Shown: positions 10,973 through 20,797, numbered from the stretch's first letter. The stretch: DNA of 64,000 nt from Pictodentalium vernedei (GCA_031216915.1 CM062296.1:669866753-669930752), one strand, 5' to 3'. The notes: generated by a model from the sequence alone, not told the origin. Numbers and translations: made by a program.

Positions 10973-11079
10973 TTTATGTTTCTGATGATAATAAGATAAA
11001 GCGTGAAAATAAAAAAAATTAGAAAATAATAAATCTTCAAATAATTAGTTTTGAATAAAAAAAAATAAAATTAAATATA

Positions 11080-11800
11080 ATGTTCGAACAAGGAGAATTG
11101 TTAGAATGGATAGCCGAGAATACGGCTGCAAAACAATCCATTCAAATTGTGGTGAGTGGCGATTCAACTCGATTCGCAACGAAATTCGAACCTTCCATCG
11201 AATTGAATAGAGAGAAAAGATACGAGATGGCGTTGGTGAATCTGGAGACTTATTATTCCTTTCCCAACGTCACCGAAAAGAATAACTCATTTAAGTATTC
11301 CGACGGAGTGGATTGGTTGGAGATTCGAATTCCCAAAGGAAATGCGAATGAAGACGGATGGAAAGGGAAGCAACAAGATCAGACTCACTCCCAACCCAAA
11401 TACCTTACAGACGATGTTGGATTTGGAAGATAATTTTTGAGTGGATTTCAATATGGACGATTCTATAGGCAAGATGCTGGGATTCGATCAAAAGATGTAT
11501 CGAGGCCACTCGGCATCTGAAAATATGGTTGACATTCTTGCAGTCAATAGCATTCTGGTGAATGTGGATGTGCTTGCTGGAAGCTACGTGAATGGTAGCG
11601 CTCAACCGATGATCTATTCCTTCTTTCCAAATGTGTCGCCGGGTTATAAGATCGTGGAACGACCTCGAAATTTAGTTTATCTACCAGTGATTTTAGACAC
11701 ATTGTATAGTCTCAAAACCACGTTGACGGATCAAAATGGTGAACTGTTAGATCTTCGCGGAGAGAGGGTGACGATACGATTTTACATAAGAGAAATATAA
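11080..11800 (+). pseudogene. Penton-like minor capsid gene remnant, copy 2
   Basis: Starts at an ATG with MFEQGELLEWIAENTA, then a block RYEMALVNLETYYSFPNV, then WLEIRIPKG. The 3' part is well preserved: MLGFDQKMYRG, ILVNVDVLAGSYVNGS, PGYKIVERPRNLVYLPV and LTDQNGELLDLRGERVTIRF. It is the paralogue of 4090-4845, in the same orientation and with the same gene following it. Jelly-roll minor capsid (penton) identity is inferred from remembered Polinton proteins. Better preserved than copy 1, but still broken. Confidence 0.62.
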
Positions 11801-11956
11801 AAGCAAAAAAAAATATTGTGTGTATATATATAAATAAGAAAATAAAATAACGCAATATTAATTTTACAAAAATTATTTAATATTATTTAATATATATAAT
11901 TATCATTAAAACAAAAAAAAAACAATTGAAGAAAATATATTTAAAAAAAAAGAATT

Positions 11957-12570
11957 ATGACACAATACGGGGTTAAAAACGTGAACATATCCGCAGGACA
12001 GAGGAAGAAACTTAAGAGAGCATTAACAACTCGGGGTGAGGCGGTGAGATTCAAATTCACTCACGAAGATCTGATGAGTGGCGGTCAGGATTCGATCGCC
12101 TGGACCAGAAGTCAAATCAAAACGATGGAGAAAGTGATTCGTGATGGAAGAGGGTTGACGGTGAGATTGAGTCCCGCTCATTTGAGATACAATTTGAGAA
12201 TGAAAGGCGGTTTCCTACCGCTATTAGCAGGAATCGCTGCAAAAGCATTACCCTTTGCCGCAAAAGCATTACCCTTTCTCGGAAAGACTCTTGGCGTGGG
12301 AGCTCTCTCGGGACTCGCGAGTTCGGCAGATGAGAAATTAATGGGTGGCAGCGGACTGTTTTTGAAGAAGGGAGGAGCCGTGTGTAGCATCCACATAGAT
12401 GACAGCGGTAAAGGATTGTATCTAGAACCCGTTAGAGGTGACAACTCTTTGAGTGGAAACGGTCTCTATCTAAAGAGTGGTCGGAACTGTTGAGTGACTC
12501 GGCAAGGGTTTGTTGTTTGGTGAGAATTCGCCATTTAAGAATATACCGATTTTGAGTATGTTATTATAAT
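11957..12570 (+). pseudogene. pVI/pX-like virion core protein, copy 2
   Basis: From an ATG, the order is a basic N-terminus (KKLKRALTTRGEAVRFKF), then RLSPAHLRYNLRMKGG, then the amphipathic Gly/Ala/Leu segment GGFLPLLAGIAAKALPF with a repeated AAKALPF, then GVGALSGLASSADEKLMGG, and finally glycine-rich GLYLK motifs. It is the paralogue of 5053-5655 and follows the second penton-like copy after about 150 AT-rich bases. By analogy with adenovirus protein VI/X it would be a DNA-condensing or membrane-active virion protein. Part of a fossil element and broken near its 3' end. Confidence 0.6.
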
Positions 12571-12630
12571 GTAAAAATTATATAACTATATAAAATATAA
12601 ATCATAGAAAGTATAAAATAATATATAAAA

Positions 12631-13011
12631 ATGGATAAAAAGGTGGAAAAACAATTAGATGATAATGATGAATATCGCAAGATAGAGTGCGAAAAAGATG
12701 TGGAAAAACGATTAGATGCTAATGATGGATATCTTAGGAAAGAACTGATAAAAGAGTTAAATAAAGATCGGGATAGATGGTTGAAATTTAAAAGAATGAG
12801 ACGTTTTCTACCGTCACCACTACCTTCTGAAGAGAATGGTAATGATGCGAGTGTTACCAAGAGATGCACAACATTCGTTCATAATTATGATTCGGATAAA
12901 CAAATGTGTTCTTATAAAAAAAAACGTAACATATCACAAAAAAAAAGAAAAGAAGAATCGACGCTGAAATTTGAGAAAAAAGGAAACGTTATTATAATAT
13001 ATGGGCAATAG
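12631..13011 (+). CDS. Charged hypothetical protein within the Polinton
   Basis: An ATG-started open frame of 126 residues that I do not recognise. The first third has two near repeats (KKVEKQLDDNDEYRK and KDVEKRLDANDGYLRK), so the sequence probably forms a charged helix. The middle has LPSPLPSEENGNDAS and the end is Lys-rich (KKKRNISQKKRKEES), which could bind nucleic acid or direct nuclear entry. It runs in the same direction as the second core-protein copy and is separated from it by about 60 AT-rich bases. It faces the minus-strand gene at 13114-13560, with a short palindrome (about 13042-13070, GATCTAGAGATC centre) between them that could act as a shared transcript end. Confidence 0.45.
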   Translation: MDKKVEKQLDDNDEYRKIECEKDVEKRLDANDGYLRKELIKELNKDRDRWLKFKRMRRFLPSPLPSEENGNDASVTKRCTTFVHNYDSDKQMCSYKKKRNISQKKRKEESTLKFEKKGNVIIIYGQ

Positions 13012-13113
13012 TGAAGAAGGAAAACAAAAACAAAAAAAAGTAATGAGATCTAGAGATGATCTCATTACTTTATTTTTCCTTCTTCTTCGCCAAAAAATCA
13101 ATCTCTCTACTGT

Positions 13114-13560
13114 TTATATTTCCAAGTCCGTTATTAGCATGTTGACATTCGTGTCTTCTCCTTTTTCGAAAATGTGTTGAATGTTTATCTTTACTTTTTT
13201 GAGTTTTTTTACATCGGTGAACGCGCTCTCACCACTCGATTTGTCCACGAGTTCGAATGAGATTTCTGGATATATGTAACTTTCATAGAACAACGACAAA
13301 TCGTCCTTGTCGAATTCTCTGTCTTTATCGATGACGATTTTCTGTAGATCGCTTTGGTACTCGTAAAACAAATCAAGCATGGCTTCGTCCAGTTTCAAAG
13401 GCATGTTATATTTGTCGTAGTAGCACTCTAAGCCCTTTGTCTCAACCTCGTTCAATTCGATGGAATGGTGTCGTTGTAATCTATAGATTTTAAAACTGAA
13501 TTTCTTACATGTTTCGACTCGTTTCAATTTCAATTCGCATCTTTTAGGTGTTGTTGTCAT
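13114..13560 (-). CDS. Hypothetical 148-residue protein within the Polinton
   Basis: An open frame from an ATG at 13560, with 148 residues and no visible interruption, which stands out in such a decayed element. I do not recognise it. It starts MTTTPKRCELKLKRVETCKK, has alternating hydrophobic and charged residues typical of a small globular alpha-beta protein (FSFKIYRLQRHHSIELNEVE, LDEAMLDLFYEYQSDL, KKLKKVKINIQHIF), and has no membrane segment or known motif. It is transcribed toward 12631-13011. The upstream region (13561-13960) is extremely AT-rich. A virus-type regulatory or structural role is possible but unproven. Confidence 0.5.
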   Translation of the reverse strand: MTTTPKRCELKLKRVETCKKFSFKIYRLQRHHSIELNEVETKGLECYYDKYNMPLKLDEAMLDLFYEYQSDLQKIVIDKDREFDKDDLSLFYESYIYPEISFELVDKSSGESAFTDVKKLKKVKINIQHIFEKGEDTNVNMLITDLEI

Positions 13561-13968
13561 GATCGATTATTTGGTTTTTTGTTTTATGAATTATTGCAAA
13601 TAATATATATTTTAAATTTATATTTTAATAATTTGTTAAAAAAGTTTTTTTTTTTTTACTCTTTATATATATTTTTATAAAAAAAAAAGAAAGTTTTTTC
13701 AATTTTAATTTTCTTTAATGTGAAATTTTTTTTTTTTTTGGTAAAAGTGTTTTTCTCTTTATATAAATAAAAGTTTAAATTTAACGTCCTTTTTTTCTCG
13801 TATTAATTCAATTTTTTCACGTTAAGGAACATAAAAAAAATTGATTAATTTCATCAAAAAGAAATTTTTTTTTGAAAGAATTAAACCATATATATATAAA
13901 CAATTTTAAACCTTTTAACAAATTATTATTAAATACAAAATTCGAAAACAAAAAAAATATTCTTACAA

Positions 13969-14118
13969 ATGGAGCAAACAAATAAAAAAATGGAAAATTT
14001 AAATGAGAAAATCGTACCTCAGTTAAACGAGATTTGTAAACTATTAAAAATTCCACATTTCAGAAATCATAGAACTAAATCAAAAAAAATTGAAGTCATA
14101 CAGGAATATTATTTGTGA
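13969..14118 (+). CDS. Very short ORF with SAP-like helix pattern
   Basis: ATG to TGA, 49 residues: MEQTNKKMENLNEKIVPQLN then EICKLLKIPHFRNHRTKSKK and IEVIQEYYL. The order helix, L-K-L-, basic loop, K-IEVI, resembles the SAP/Rho-N helix-turn-helix that binds DNA or RNA, but the resemblance is weak. It is in an AT-rich setting and is followed at once by a Lys-rich frame (14140-14346). The two might be parts of one gene. Confidence 0.35.
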   Translation: MEQTNKKMENLNEKIVPQLNEICKLLKIPHFRNHRTKSKKIEVIQEYYL

Positions 14119-14139
14119 AACGATGGAAAGGCGAACGAA

Positions 14140-14346
14140 ATGTCGATAGCAACGACGCCAAAAAATGCATTGGTTGTGAAAAATGAGAAGAAGAAAAAGA
14201 TAGTAAAAGGAATTGAAATGCCGACATTGAAAAAAAACAAAAACATTTCGATTGTGAAAAATAAGAAGACGACTAAACGAAAAGCCATTGAAGAACTTCA
14301 AGTTTCAAAAGAAAAGAAAAAAAAAAACGAAAACGAAAACGAGTGA
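14140..14346 (+). CDS. Lysine-rich short ORF
   Basis: An open frame of 68 residues, about a third lysine, with the theme TPKNALVVKNEKKKKIVKG and a terminal KKKKNENENE. It is unrecognised. Such basic, low-complexity proteins are common as DNA-condensing components, but A-rich DNA produces them by chance too. It lies 20 bases after the short SAP-like ORF. Confidence 0.25.
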   Translation: MSIATTPKNALVVKNEKKKKIVKGIEMPTLKKNKNISIVKNKKTTKRKAIEELQVSKEKKKKNENENE

Positions 14347-14349
14347 ATT

Positions 14350-15105
14350 TCTAAAACCTACATTTAATAAAATATTCAGATACAAATCCCCAGACCCCCA
14401 AATTTCCAGACCTCTGTACTGCGGTTTATATAGGAATTGAAAAAATCCATTCTTTAATTCGTGAGATTTTCGATTTGTTTTCATATTAAAATAACATTTT
14501 CACTGATATGTGATTTGGATTCCCCCCCCCCCCCCTCCCCCTCTGAGTTTGTTCGCCGGCCTCCAATGACTTGAGAATATTGCATGCAATGTATATCCAA
14601 TTGACGGAAGAGCCACACTGTTGCACGTGATCGGCGAAATTCTCATTTTTTGGCTCAAATTTATCACACAAAATAACGGGATTTACCGAACCGATTTTCA
14701 CCTTTAAAGATTTTATTTGATATACAAAATTCCCAAACACAATATATCAGGTACAAAAAAGGATTTAGTGAACAGAAATTAATGTGTTAATTTGCGAATC
14801 TTTTCCCAATACAGTCCAATCAACACTGATTAGTGAGTGGATGTCTGACATTATGTAATTCCACATAACACACTCAGTCGATGTTTGGCTAATTTTTTCG
14901 GGTTATTCCTGTTCAGCCGGCAGGCTGTATTACTTAACTCTCTATTCAGCTGGCAAATAGTTGATAATCTACGTTAACAAGAAGTCGAATGAGGTCCACC
15001 TTTAATGAACCAAACTATAGTCGTTTTTCTTTGATGTCACGGATTATCACACTTCTACCCGAAACAAAAGCTTCCGGGTGAACAGGAAGACCCCGTCAAA
15101 ATCAG
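14350..15105. other. No gene recognised; poly(C) run
   Basis: Non-coding, moderately AT-rich. A run of about 15 C begins at 14521, followed by CTCCCCCTC. Nothing else is recognised before the tandem repeat array. Confidence 0.5.
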
Positions 15106-15814
15106 GGTTCATAGTCACTTTCTCAAAATGTGTCTTGTAGATTAAAAAAAAAATTCATCACTGTTAGACCTGTCTACGACACTACAGTTGACATACAAGA
15201 GACACTGGGCTCAGCATTTGTTAACCCTTCACAGGCTACCAAACATCGAAAGTTTGGTAAAATTGTCAGTTTTTGGGCACACACAGCACCCAATGGGTAC
15301 ACGAGAGTTTAACGTAACTTCCTTTATTGGAAGTGGAATTCACCGAAGATCATTTTTGTAGTAATACGGGTATTCAAAAATCCAAGCGTTGACTCGTTTT
15401 CGGCTGTAAAGACAGATACTCCTTAAAAGCTTAAAAAATCATGTTTTCTGTGGTTTTCTCTGAACACATCTTATAGATTTTCCAAAAATGGCTATTCGCA
15501 GGTTTTGGTGTGACATTACAAGCTGTATTGACAAAATATCCCAGTAAGCGTTTGTTAACCCTCTAAGCACTGCAAAATGTCAAAATTTTGATAAAATGGG
15601 CTGTTTTCAGGCACAAACAACACCCAAACCGTATGTTACAGATAAACATAGCTTCTTTTATCGGACCCAGAATTTATGGAGGAGGTGTCTTCCCATTTCA
15701 TCAATTCCCATTTCATCAACTGCCTCTAAAATTATATTTTCCCATTTCATCAATTCCCACTTCATCAACAGATTTTTTTCAGGTGTGTTTTATAATTATA
15801 TATTATACATTTTA

Positions 15815-16255
15815 AAAATACAATTAGCCAGTTGATGAAAAATCAGTATTTTGAGGGTTTATTGTATAACCACTTTCCAGACATTTGTCAGACGAATGTT
15901 TGGATTGTGGTTATACAATTTATTTTTTTTGGACTGTGTTCGACTGCTATGTTAAGTAAAGAGTTGAACAATGGGAGATCAGAAAAGAAAATAACTCTCT
16001 AACACACTTTAAATATTTTATTCAGAACAACTGGATTACTACACATAATAAGTGGGGAAAAGTAACATATAACATTTAAATGTCTATCAGAAAGTTACAT
16101 TTAAAGCACAATACTCTAGTAACATACTACTAGAGTATTTGTTACTTAAAAATATAATTAGCCAGTTGATGAAAAATCAATATTTTGAGGGTTTATTGTA
16201 TAACCACTTTCCAGACATTTCTCAGACGAATGTTTGGATAGTGGTTATACAATGA
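15815..16255. repeat. Duplicated 100-base block ending in a short hairpin
   Basis: The block AATTAGCCAGTTGATGAAAA to a small palindrome TTGTATAACCAC/GTGGTTATACAA occurs at 15815-15920 and again at 16148-16255, in direct orientation with few differences. The palindrome closes over CAGACATTTGTCAGACGAATG. Confidence 0.8.
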
Positions 16256-16481
16256 CTAGCGTCTTTCCAATCTCCATGGAATGATTGTGGTAACCAGACA
16301 TAGAAAGAAGACTCTCATTTGCCGTCACAGCTCTAGCTGTACATTTTGCTACACAGGACTTAGTACATCTCCAATACGTTTTGCCGTCTTTGCTTGTTCT
16401 TATCTTATTATACATAAAATTATCAACAACTAAGGCTGCTGAGCCCCTGGATGTAGATGTAAAATTGATGTCCGTATCCAT
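16245..16481 (-). CDS. FLYWCH-type zinc finger protein fragment
   Basis: An ATG-started open frame of 78 residues. It has the FLYWCH order: F7 and SRGSAALVVDNFMYNK, then GKTYWRC (W37, C39), a second Cys pair region KSCVAKC (C43, C47), ARAVTA, and HNH (H66, H68). These Cys and His residues would bind one zinc and contact DNA. The frame stops soon after the HNH, inside the duplicated hairpin block, so this is probably one domain or exon of a longer transposase-linked protein whose remainder is lost. It lies between the inverted ends of a MULE-like element. Confidence 0.7.
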   Translation of the reverse strand: MDTDINFTSTSRGSAALVVDNFMYNKIRTSKDGKTYWRCTKSCVAKCTARAVTANESLLSMSGYHNHSMEIGKTLVIV

Positions 16482-17099
16482 TTTAGCTAATAGACCAGGA
16501 AAGGTTTCTACCTGTTATATATATATTTCAGAACCTTTGACAACAAGCTAACACACAGTGGTTATATAAACAAGACAAACCTCAAATACTAAGTCATTAC
16601 TACAAAACACGAATAAGTTAATTGTTGTACAAACACTAGTACAAAAACTAAACACTTCTCTCAGTTAAAAGTAAAAATGCACAAAAAAGCCACCAACAGA
16701 CATCAAACAGTTGGGATAACAAACAATATTCAAAGCTTAATACTTATTTTCATTCAGTTGATGAAGCAGAAAAAAAAACAAACAAGATTCAAAAACACTA
16801 GTAAATAAAAAAAAGTAATTTAATGTGTCAAATATATATTTCTTAATATCATATATCTCTGTTTAATTTCTGTTTAATTTAATATTTTTTTATAATTGGT
16901 AAAAAAATGCATTTACATAAGATTAAAACATATTTTCATTCTATTGATGAAGTGGGAATTGATGAAATGGGAAAATATAATTTTAGAGGCAGTTGATGAA
17001 ATGGGAATTGATGAAATGGCAATAAACCGTGAGGATAATTTTGGTATGTAGTACGGGTATTCAAGAAATCAAGCCATAACCCTCTTTTTGAGAGATTAA

Positions 17100-17332
17100 C
17101 CCACTACCCAACGAATCGCCCGCATCCGCCCGCGTAATATTAAATTCTGCAGCTGAAAAAAATATTATTTTTCGAAAATTTTCAACAAAACCATATCATG
17201 TGACCCCTCTTTGGAACGAGCTCGTTCCAAAGAAGGGTCACATGATATGGTTTTGTTGAAATTTTTTGAAAAAAATTTAAAAAATGATATTTAAAATAAT
17301 ATATTTTGAAACCGTCTGCGTTGGGTAAAGGG
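17100..17332. mobile_element. TTAA-type hairpin element, design A, copy 2
   Basis: Flanked by TTAA at 17096-17099 and 17333-17336. It starts CCCACTACCCAACGAATCGC and ends CGTTGGGTAAAGGG, with a central palindrome ATCATGTGACCCCTC-TTGGAACGAGCTCG. TTAA duplication and CCC/GGG ends fit piggyBac-type mobilisation. It lies in the tandem array. Confidence 0.88.
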
Positions 17333-17604
17333 TTAAAGGAGACAGTCCTTAAGAATGTAAAATTAACATTTTCTGTGGATTTCTTCAAGTGGTTCTTACA
17401 AATTTTAAAGAAAAAAAATATTTTTGTGAAGAATTATTCTGGCAAGCGTTCATTTAACCCTCCACAAACTGTCAAGCACCAAAAGTTTACATAAATTTGA
17501 GATATAATGGGCTGTTTTCAAATAGGCACAACACTCAATGGGTATGTGGCAAACAAACATATCTCCTTTTGTCGGAAGTAGATGTCTCGGACGCCGATAT
17601 TGCT

Positions 17605-17885
17605 ATTAACACTTTCCACCAATAATGATGACTTTAACCTAAACTTTCGTTTACCAAACTGAGTCATTTGAGACTACACTCCCCACATTTTTCGGCACAT
17701 CAATAAAGGTACTATAGTGATGCGGTTAAAAACAATTTTTCAGACACTCTGGAGGCACGAAATTTCATGGATTCTCGTCTGGAAAAGCCTATGATTCTCA
17801 GGAATAATTAAGTCTAGTTTATGTTTATTTTTTAAAAACATATATAGATTTTAGATTTTTTTTTTATTTCCTATATATGATTTTT
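17605..17885. other. No feature recognised
   Basis: Short non-coding stretch between the tandem array and the rightmost Polinton gene, ending in a T-rich tract. Confidence 0.4.
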
Positions 17886-17887
17886 TT

Positions 17888-18335
17888 TCCTTTCACGAGA
17901 TCTGAGTTGAATATTCTCCACCCGGTAATAAATGCAAACTACTTCCTCGATCGTAATTCAAGAGATTTCTCGGCATTTTCCTAAACTGCTCAATTTCGAA
18001 GTCCGAAGACTGCGGTTCTCCTCGACACTTGATCATCGTCTTCCGCCATTCTATCACCTCTTCCTCGTCGCGCTTTTCCAGCACCGACACAAAACACAGG
18101 ACTATGGCGTCTTTGTGTTCCGTGGTTACAGATGTGCACCTCGATCGACTTCTCCGACATGCAAGTTGATGCAACCCACACATCTCTCGCTCATCGCTCT
18201 GGGAATGTTTAAATCTACGAGATTGGCACACACTCTGTAGAAGACATCTCTGAGAAACTTCTCGCGCATGAGATCTCTCCTATAATACATTCCGATTTCC
18301 CCTTAGGATCTTTGATCTTTAAAAATGACATGCTT
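17888..18335 (-). pseudogene. Rightmost Polinton gene remnant, minus strand, unknown function
   Basis: On the minus strand the first codons (about 18306-18335) lie in the inner end of the terminal repeat, so this gene shares its N-terminal start with the leftmost gene. Downstream segments contain a Cys pair (CVGC) followed by His residues and a charged helix EKRDEEEVIEW. The CxxC and later His may be a small zinc site like that of conserved short Polinton proteins, but I cannot name it. It is broken. Confidence 0.4.
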
Positions 18336-18363
18336 CTTTTTTAGGAATAGTGCATGGCTTGGA

Positions 18364-18464
18364 GTTGACTACGCCCATATAGTGCCCAGTGAGGGGGTGT
18401 AGTTCCCGACGCGAAGCGGAGGGAACTACACCACCTCACTGGGCACTATATGGGCGTAGTCAAC
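18364..18464. repeat. 101-base hairpin
   Basis: Arms GTTGACTACGCCCATATAGT and complement, nearly perfect over about 45 bases each, around a GC-rich tip GACGCGAAGCGGAGG. Confidence 0.88.
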
Positions 18465-18604
18465 GACAAGACATGTACTAATCCTTATATTATATCGAGC
18501 ACCCATCAAGAAAAACATCTGTCCAATTTGTTAATCTATTACCAAGGTAGCAGCCCTACCAACCAGCGTTATATAGAAAAAAATACCATGTAGTTTTTAA
18601 AAAA

Positions 18605-18705
18605 CATTTTCTTCTTCCAAAACATAGCTTATGACCCCTCATTAAAAGGAGAATAACACACTCATTGCAATGAGGGAGTATAAGCTATGTTTTGGAAGAA
18701 AATTT
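18605..18705. mobile_element. Worn relative of the TTAA hairpin design B
   Basis: Arms TTCTTCCAAAACATAGCTTAT and near complement surround GACCCCTCATT and an altered core. It resembles the design-B copies but is more diverged, and no TTAA ends remain. Confidence 0.6.
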
Positions 18706-20219
18706 TCCTTTTCTTTTTTGGGCAAAGCGAGCAGTCAAAAAGCAAATTGCACCACATTACTGATACGAAACGCTAACTTGGATTATTTATATGAGCAGAA
18801 GACAAATTTTGAAAGGTAAACAAAACATTTCCCCCAAATGGAACTGTGTATTCTAGAATCGCGCAACTCGCGAATGAAAGCTACAATTTTCGAAATTTGA
18901 CAACGCAGTTTGATAATTTCCACACATTTGTGACACATATACATTACCGAATGGGTCAGTACGGGATACAAAACTCCGAAGATTCAAATGAATTCCATTA
19001 TTTATTCGTTTACTGCCCAAAACATACAATTAAATAGCGAAATAATATGAGCAGCGAAACAAAGGATTTTTCATATCCGTACGCGTTCTTATGAAAGTTG
19101 TACCCAGCTATGGATCATTCTCTTCGAAACGAGATCTGGATCATCTTCTCAAGGAATAAAATGAACGCCTCGGAAAATGCGAATTCAACAATGGAAAAGC
19201 GATACATTTTTCCACAATGATTTCTTTCCGGTCGTTTTGTGGATGTTGTGCCTCCGCGAATCGATATTTAAATTTAGCCTGATTAGTTTTATGCGCCCAG
19301 TATGAAAAGAAAACCGATATAGTAGTGTGCTAAAAATAGAAAACGTGTAGTGCCTGGGTGTGGTGCCTGGTCAGTTCTGTGGATGCAAACTACACGAAAT
19401 AGGGGTGCAGCATTCGTCCAATCAGGAGCCTAGAAGGTCACGTGAGATATAATATTTGTTAATACTTATATTTTATTTTATATTTTATATTTTTTATTTT
19501 ATTTTTTGGTGTTGTCTTTTTCTACTTAATAATATATAGAAGAAAAAAGCCAACACGCAAGACATTATATATATATTCACAGACAGACCAAGCCGCGATC
19601 GATCGAATTCGGGCTCAAATCGATCAATTCGAGCGAGAAACACTGAAAACTGCAAACAGAAAATCACATGTTTTTCACCTTTTGACGATTGAATATCTTT
19701 CGTATGCGAGACATCATTGCCAAATTGACTGCCGATGATACACACGAAAACACAGACGGAAAATTACATGTTTTTGCATTTTGACTCGAGATTTGTAATT
19801 TGAAATAAGAGATGTTTCGGCGAAATCGATCAATTCGAGTGAGAAAACACTTCAAAAACCCTAATAAAAAACAGGGTTGGGTTCTGTCTTCAATTTTTGT
19901 CTCGGCTTTGCCTATCTTTACGGACATCTGGGGTAAAAATGCAGTGATTTCTCGCATTGAGCTTGAACTGGATGATTTCGAAATTTTTCTAAGATTTTGT
20001 AAGCCTTATTTTTTCCCCGAGAAAAAACTTACAAATCCCACCCAAGTCGCGTGTCATCTCGTGAAATATACGAGCCCAGTCTCTAGTGGGCTCATATTTT
20101 CAAGCTCTTTTTCTCGAGAAAAAAAGTTCGAAAATTGCGAGAAGCCTCAAGGAGCCTCCAAGAGCTTCCAGTGGGCTCGAACACTCTTTTATACACTACT
20201 TATATAGTTTTTCCTTATT

Positions 20220-20797
<578 letters not shown>

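Larger units (their letters stand above)
15690..17022 (-). mobile_element. MULE-like element with FLYWCH exon, internally deleted
   Basis: About 80 bases at each end are inverted copies built from CCCATTTCATCAATTCCC-type repeats (15690-15771 against 16942-17022). The 1.33-kb interior encodes a FLYWCH zinc finger on the minus strand and a duplicated 100-base block (15815-15920 and 16148-16255). FLYWCH domains are known partners of Mutator-like transposases in animals, so a MULE origin is inferred. No transposase catalytic domain is present. A clear target duplication was not found. Confidence 0.6.
15110..17600. repeat. Tandem array of a ~340-base unit, split by two insertions
   Basis: Three diverged units can be followed. 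Each contains a block starting (T)TTAACCCT, then CAAA-CA--AAAGTTT, ATGGGCTGTTTTCAGGCACA and CACCCAATGGGTAYGT, at about 15218, 15555 and 17454. A second shared block, GTAGTA--ACGGGTATTCAA, lies at about 15359 and 17047, and TTTTCTGTGGTTT at about 15440 and 17370. The second unit is split by the FLYWCH element and by a TTAA element. Confidence 0.65.
18346..19464. mobile_element. 1.1-kb insertion splitting the right terminal repeat
   Basis: The right arm matches the left arm on either side of this segment, but the segment itself has no counterpart there, so it entered later. It contains the hairpin at 18364-18464, a worn TTAA-type hairpin (about 18605-18705), a short unrecognised open stretch (18846-19037) and no transposase. 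Its own ends are not resolved, so it may be several insertions. Confidence 0.6.
305..20200. mobile_element. Polinton/Maverick-type virus-like element, decayed
   Basis: The two ends are inverted copies starting AGTAGTRTATAAAAGAG, so the element begins with AG as Polintons do. The flanking hexamers are TATATT (299-304) and TATATA (20201-20206), matching at 5 of 6 positions, which fits the 6-bp target duplication of the family. The interior carries remnants of Polinton hallmark genes: packaging ATPase, rve integrase, capsid-type proteins, a core protein and a phospholipase-like gene. Length, about 19.9 kb, is usual for the family but includes several kilobases of later insertions. No protein-primed polymerase is recognisable. 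The coding parts are broken in at least a dozen places and at least eight other elements have landed in it. It is an old, inactive fossil. Confidence 0.9.
18303..20200 (-). repeat. Right terminal inverted repeat of the Polinton, interrupted
   Basis: Reverse complement of the left terminal repeat. The outer part is 19465-20200 and the inner 43 bases are 18303-18345, identical in arrangement to 1078-1120. Between them sits about 1.1 kb with no counterpart in the left arm, so a later insertion split this arm. Confidence 0.82.

Noticed and set aside
15110-17600. CRISPR-like array
   Set aside because: Units are about 340 bases and diverged, with no short exact repeats and even spacers; the DNA is clearly eukaryotic.
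18846-19037. Additional Polinton gene in the right-end insertion
   Set aside because: A 63-codon open stretch with no recognisable family, in a segment that seems foreign to the element.
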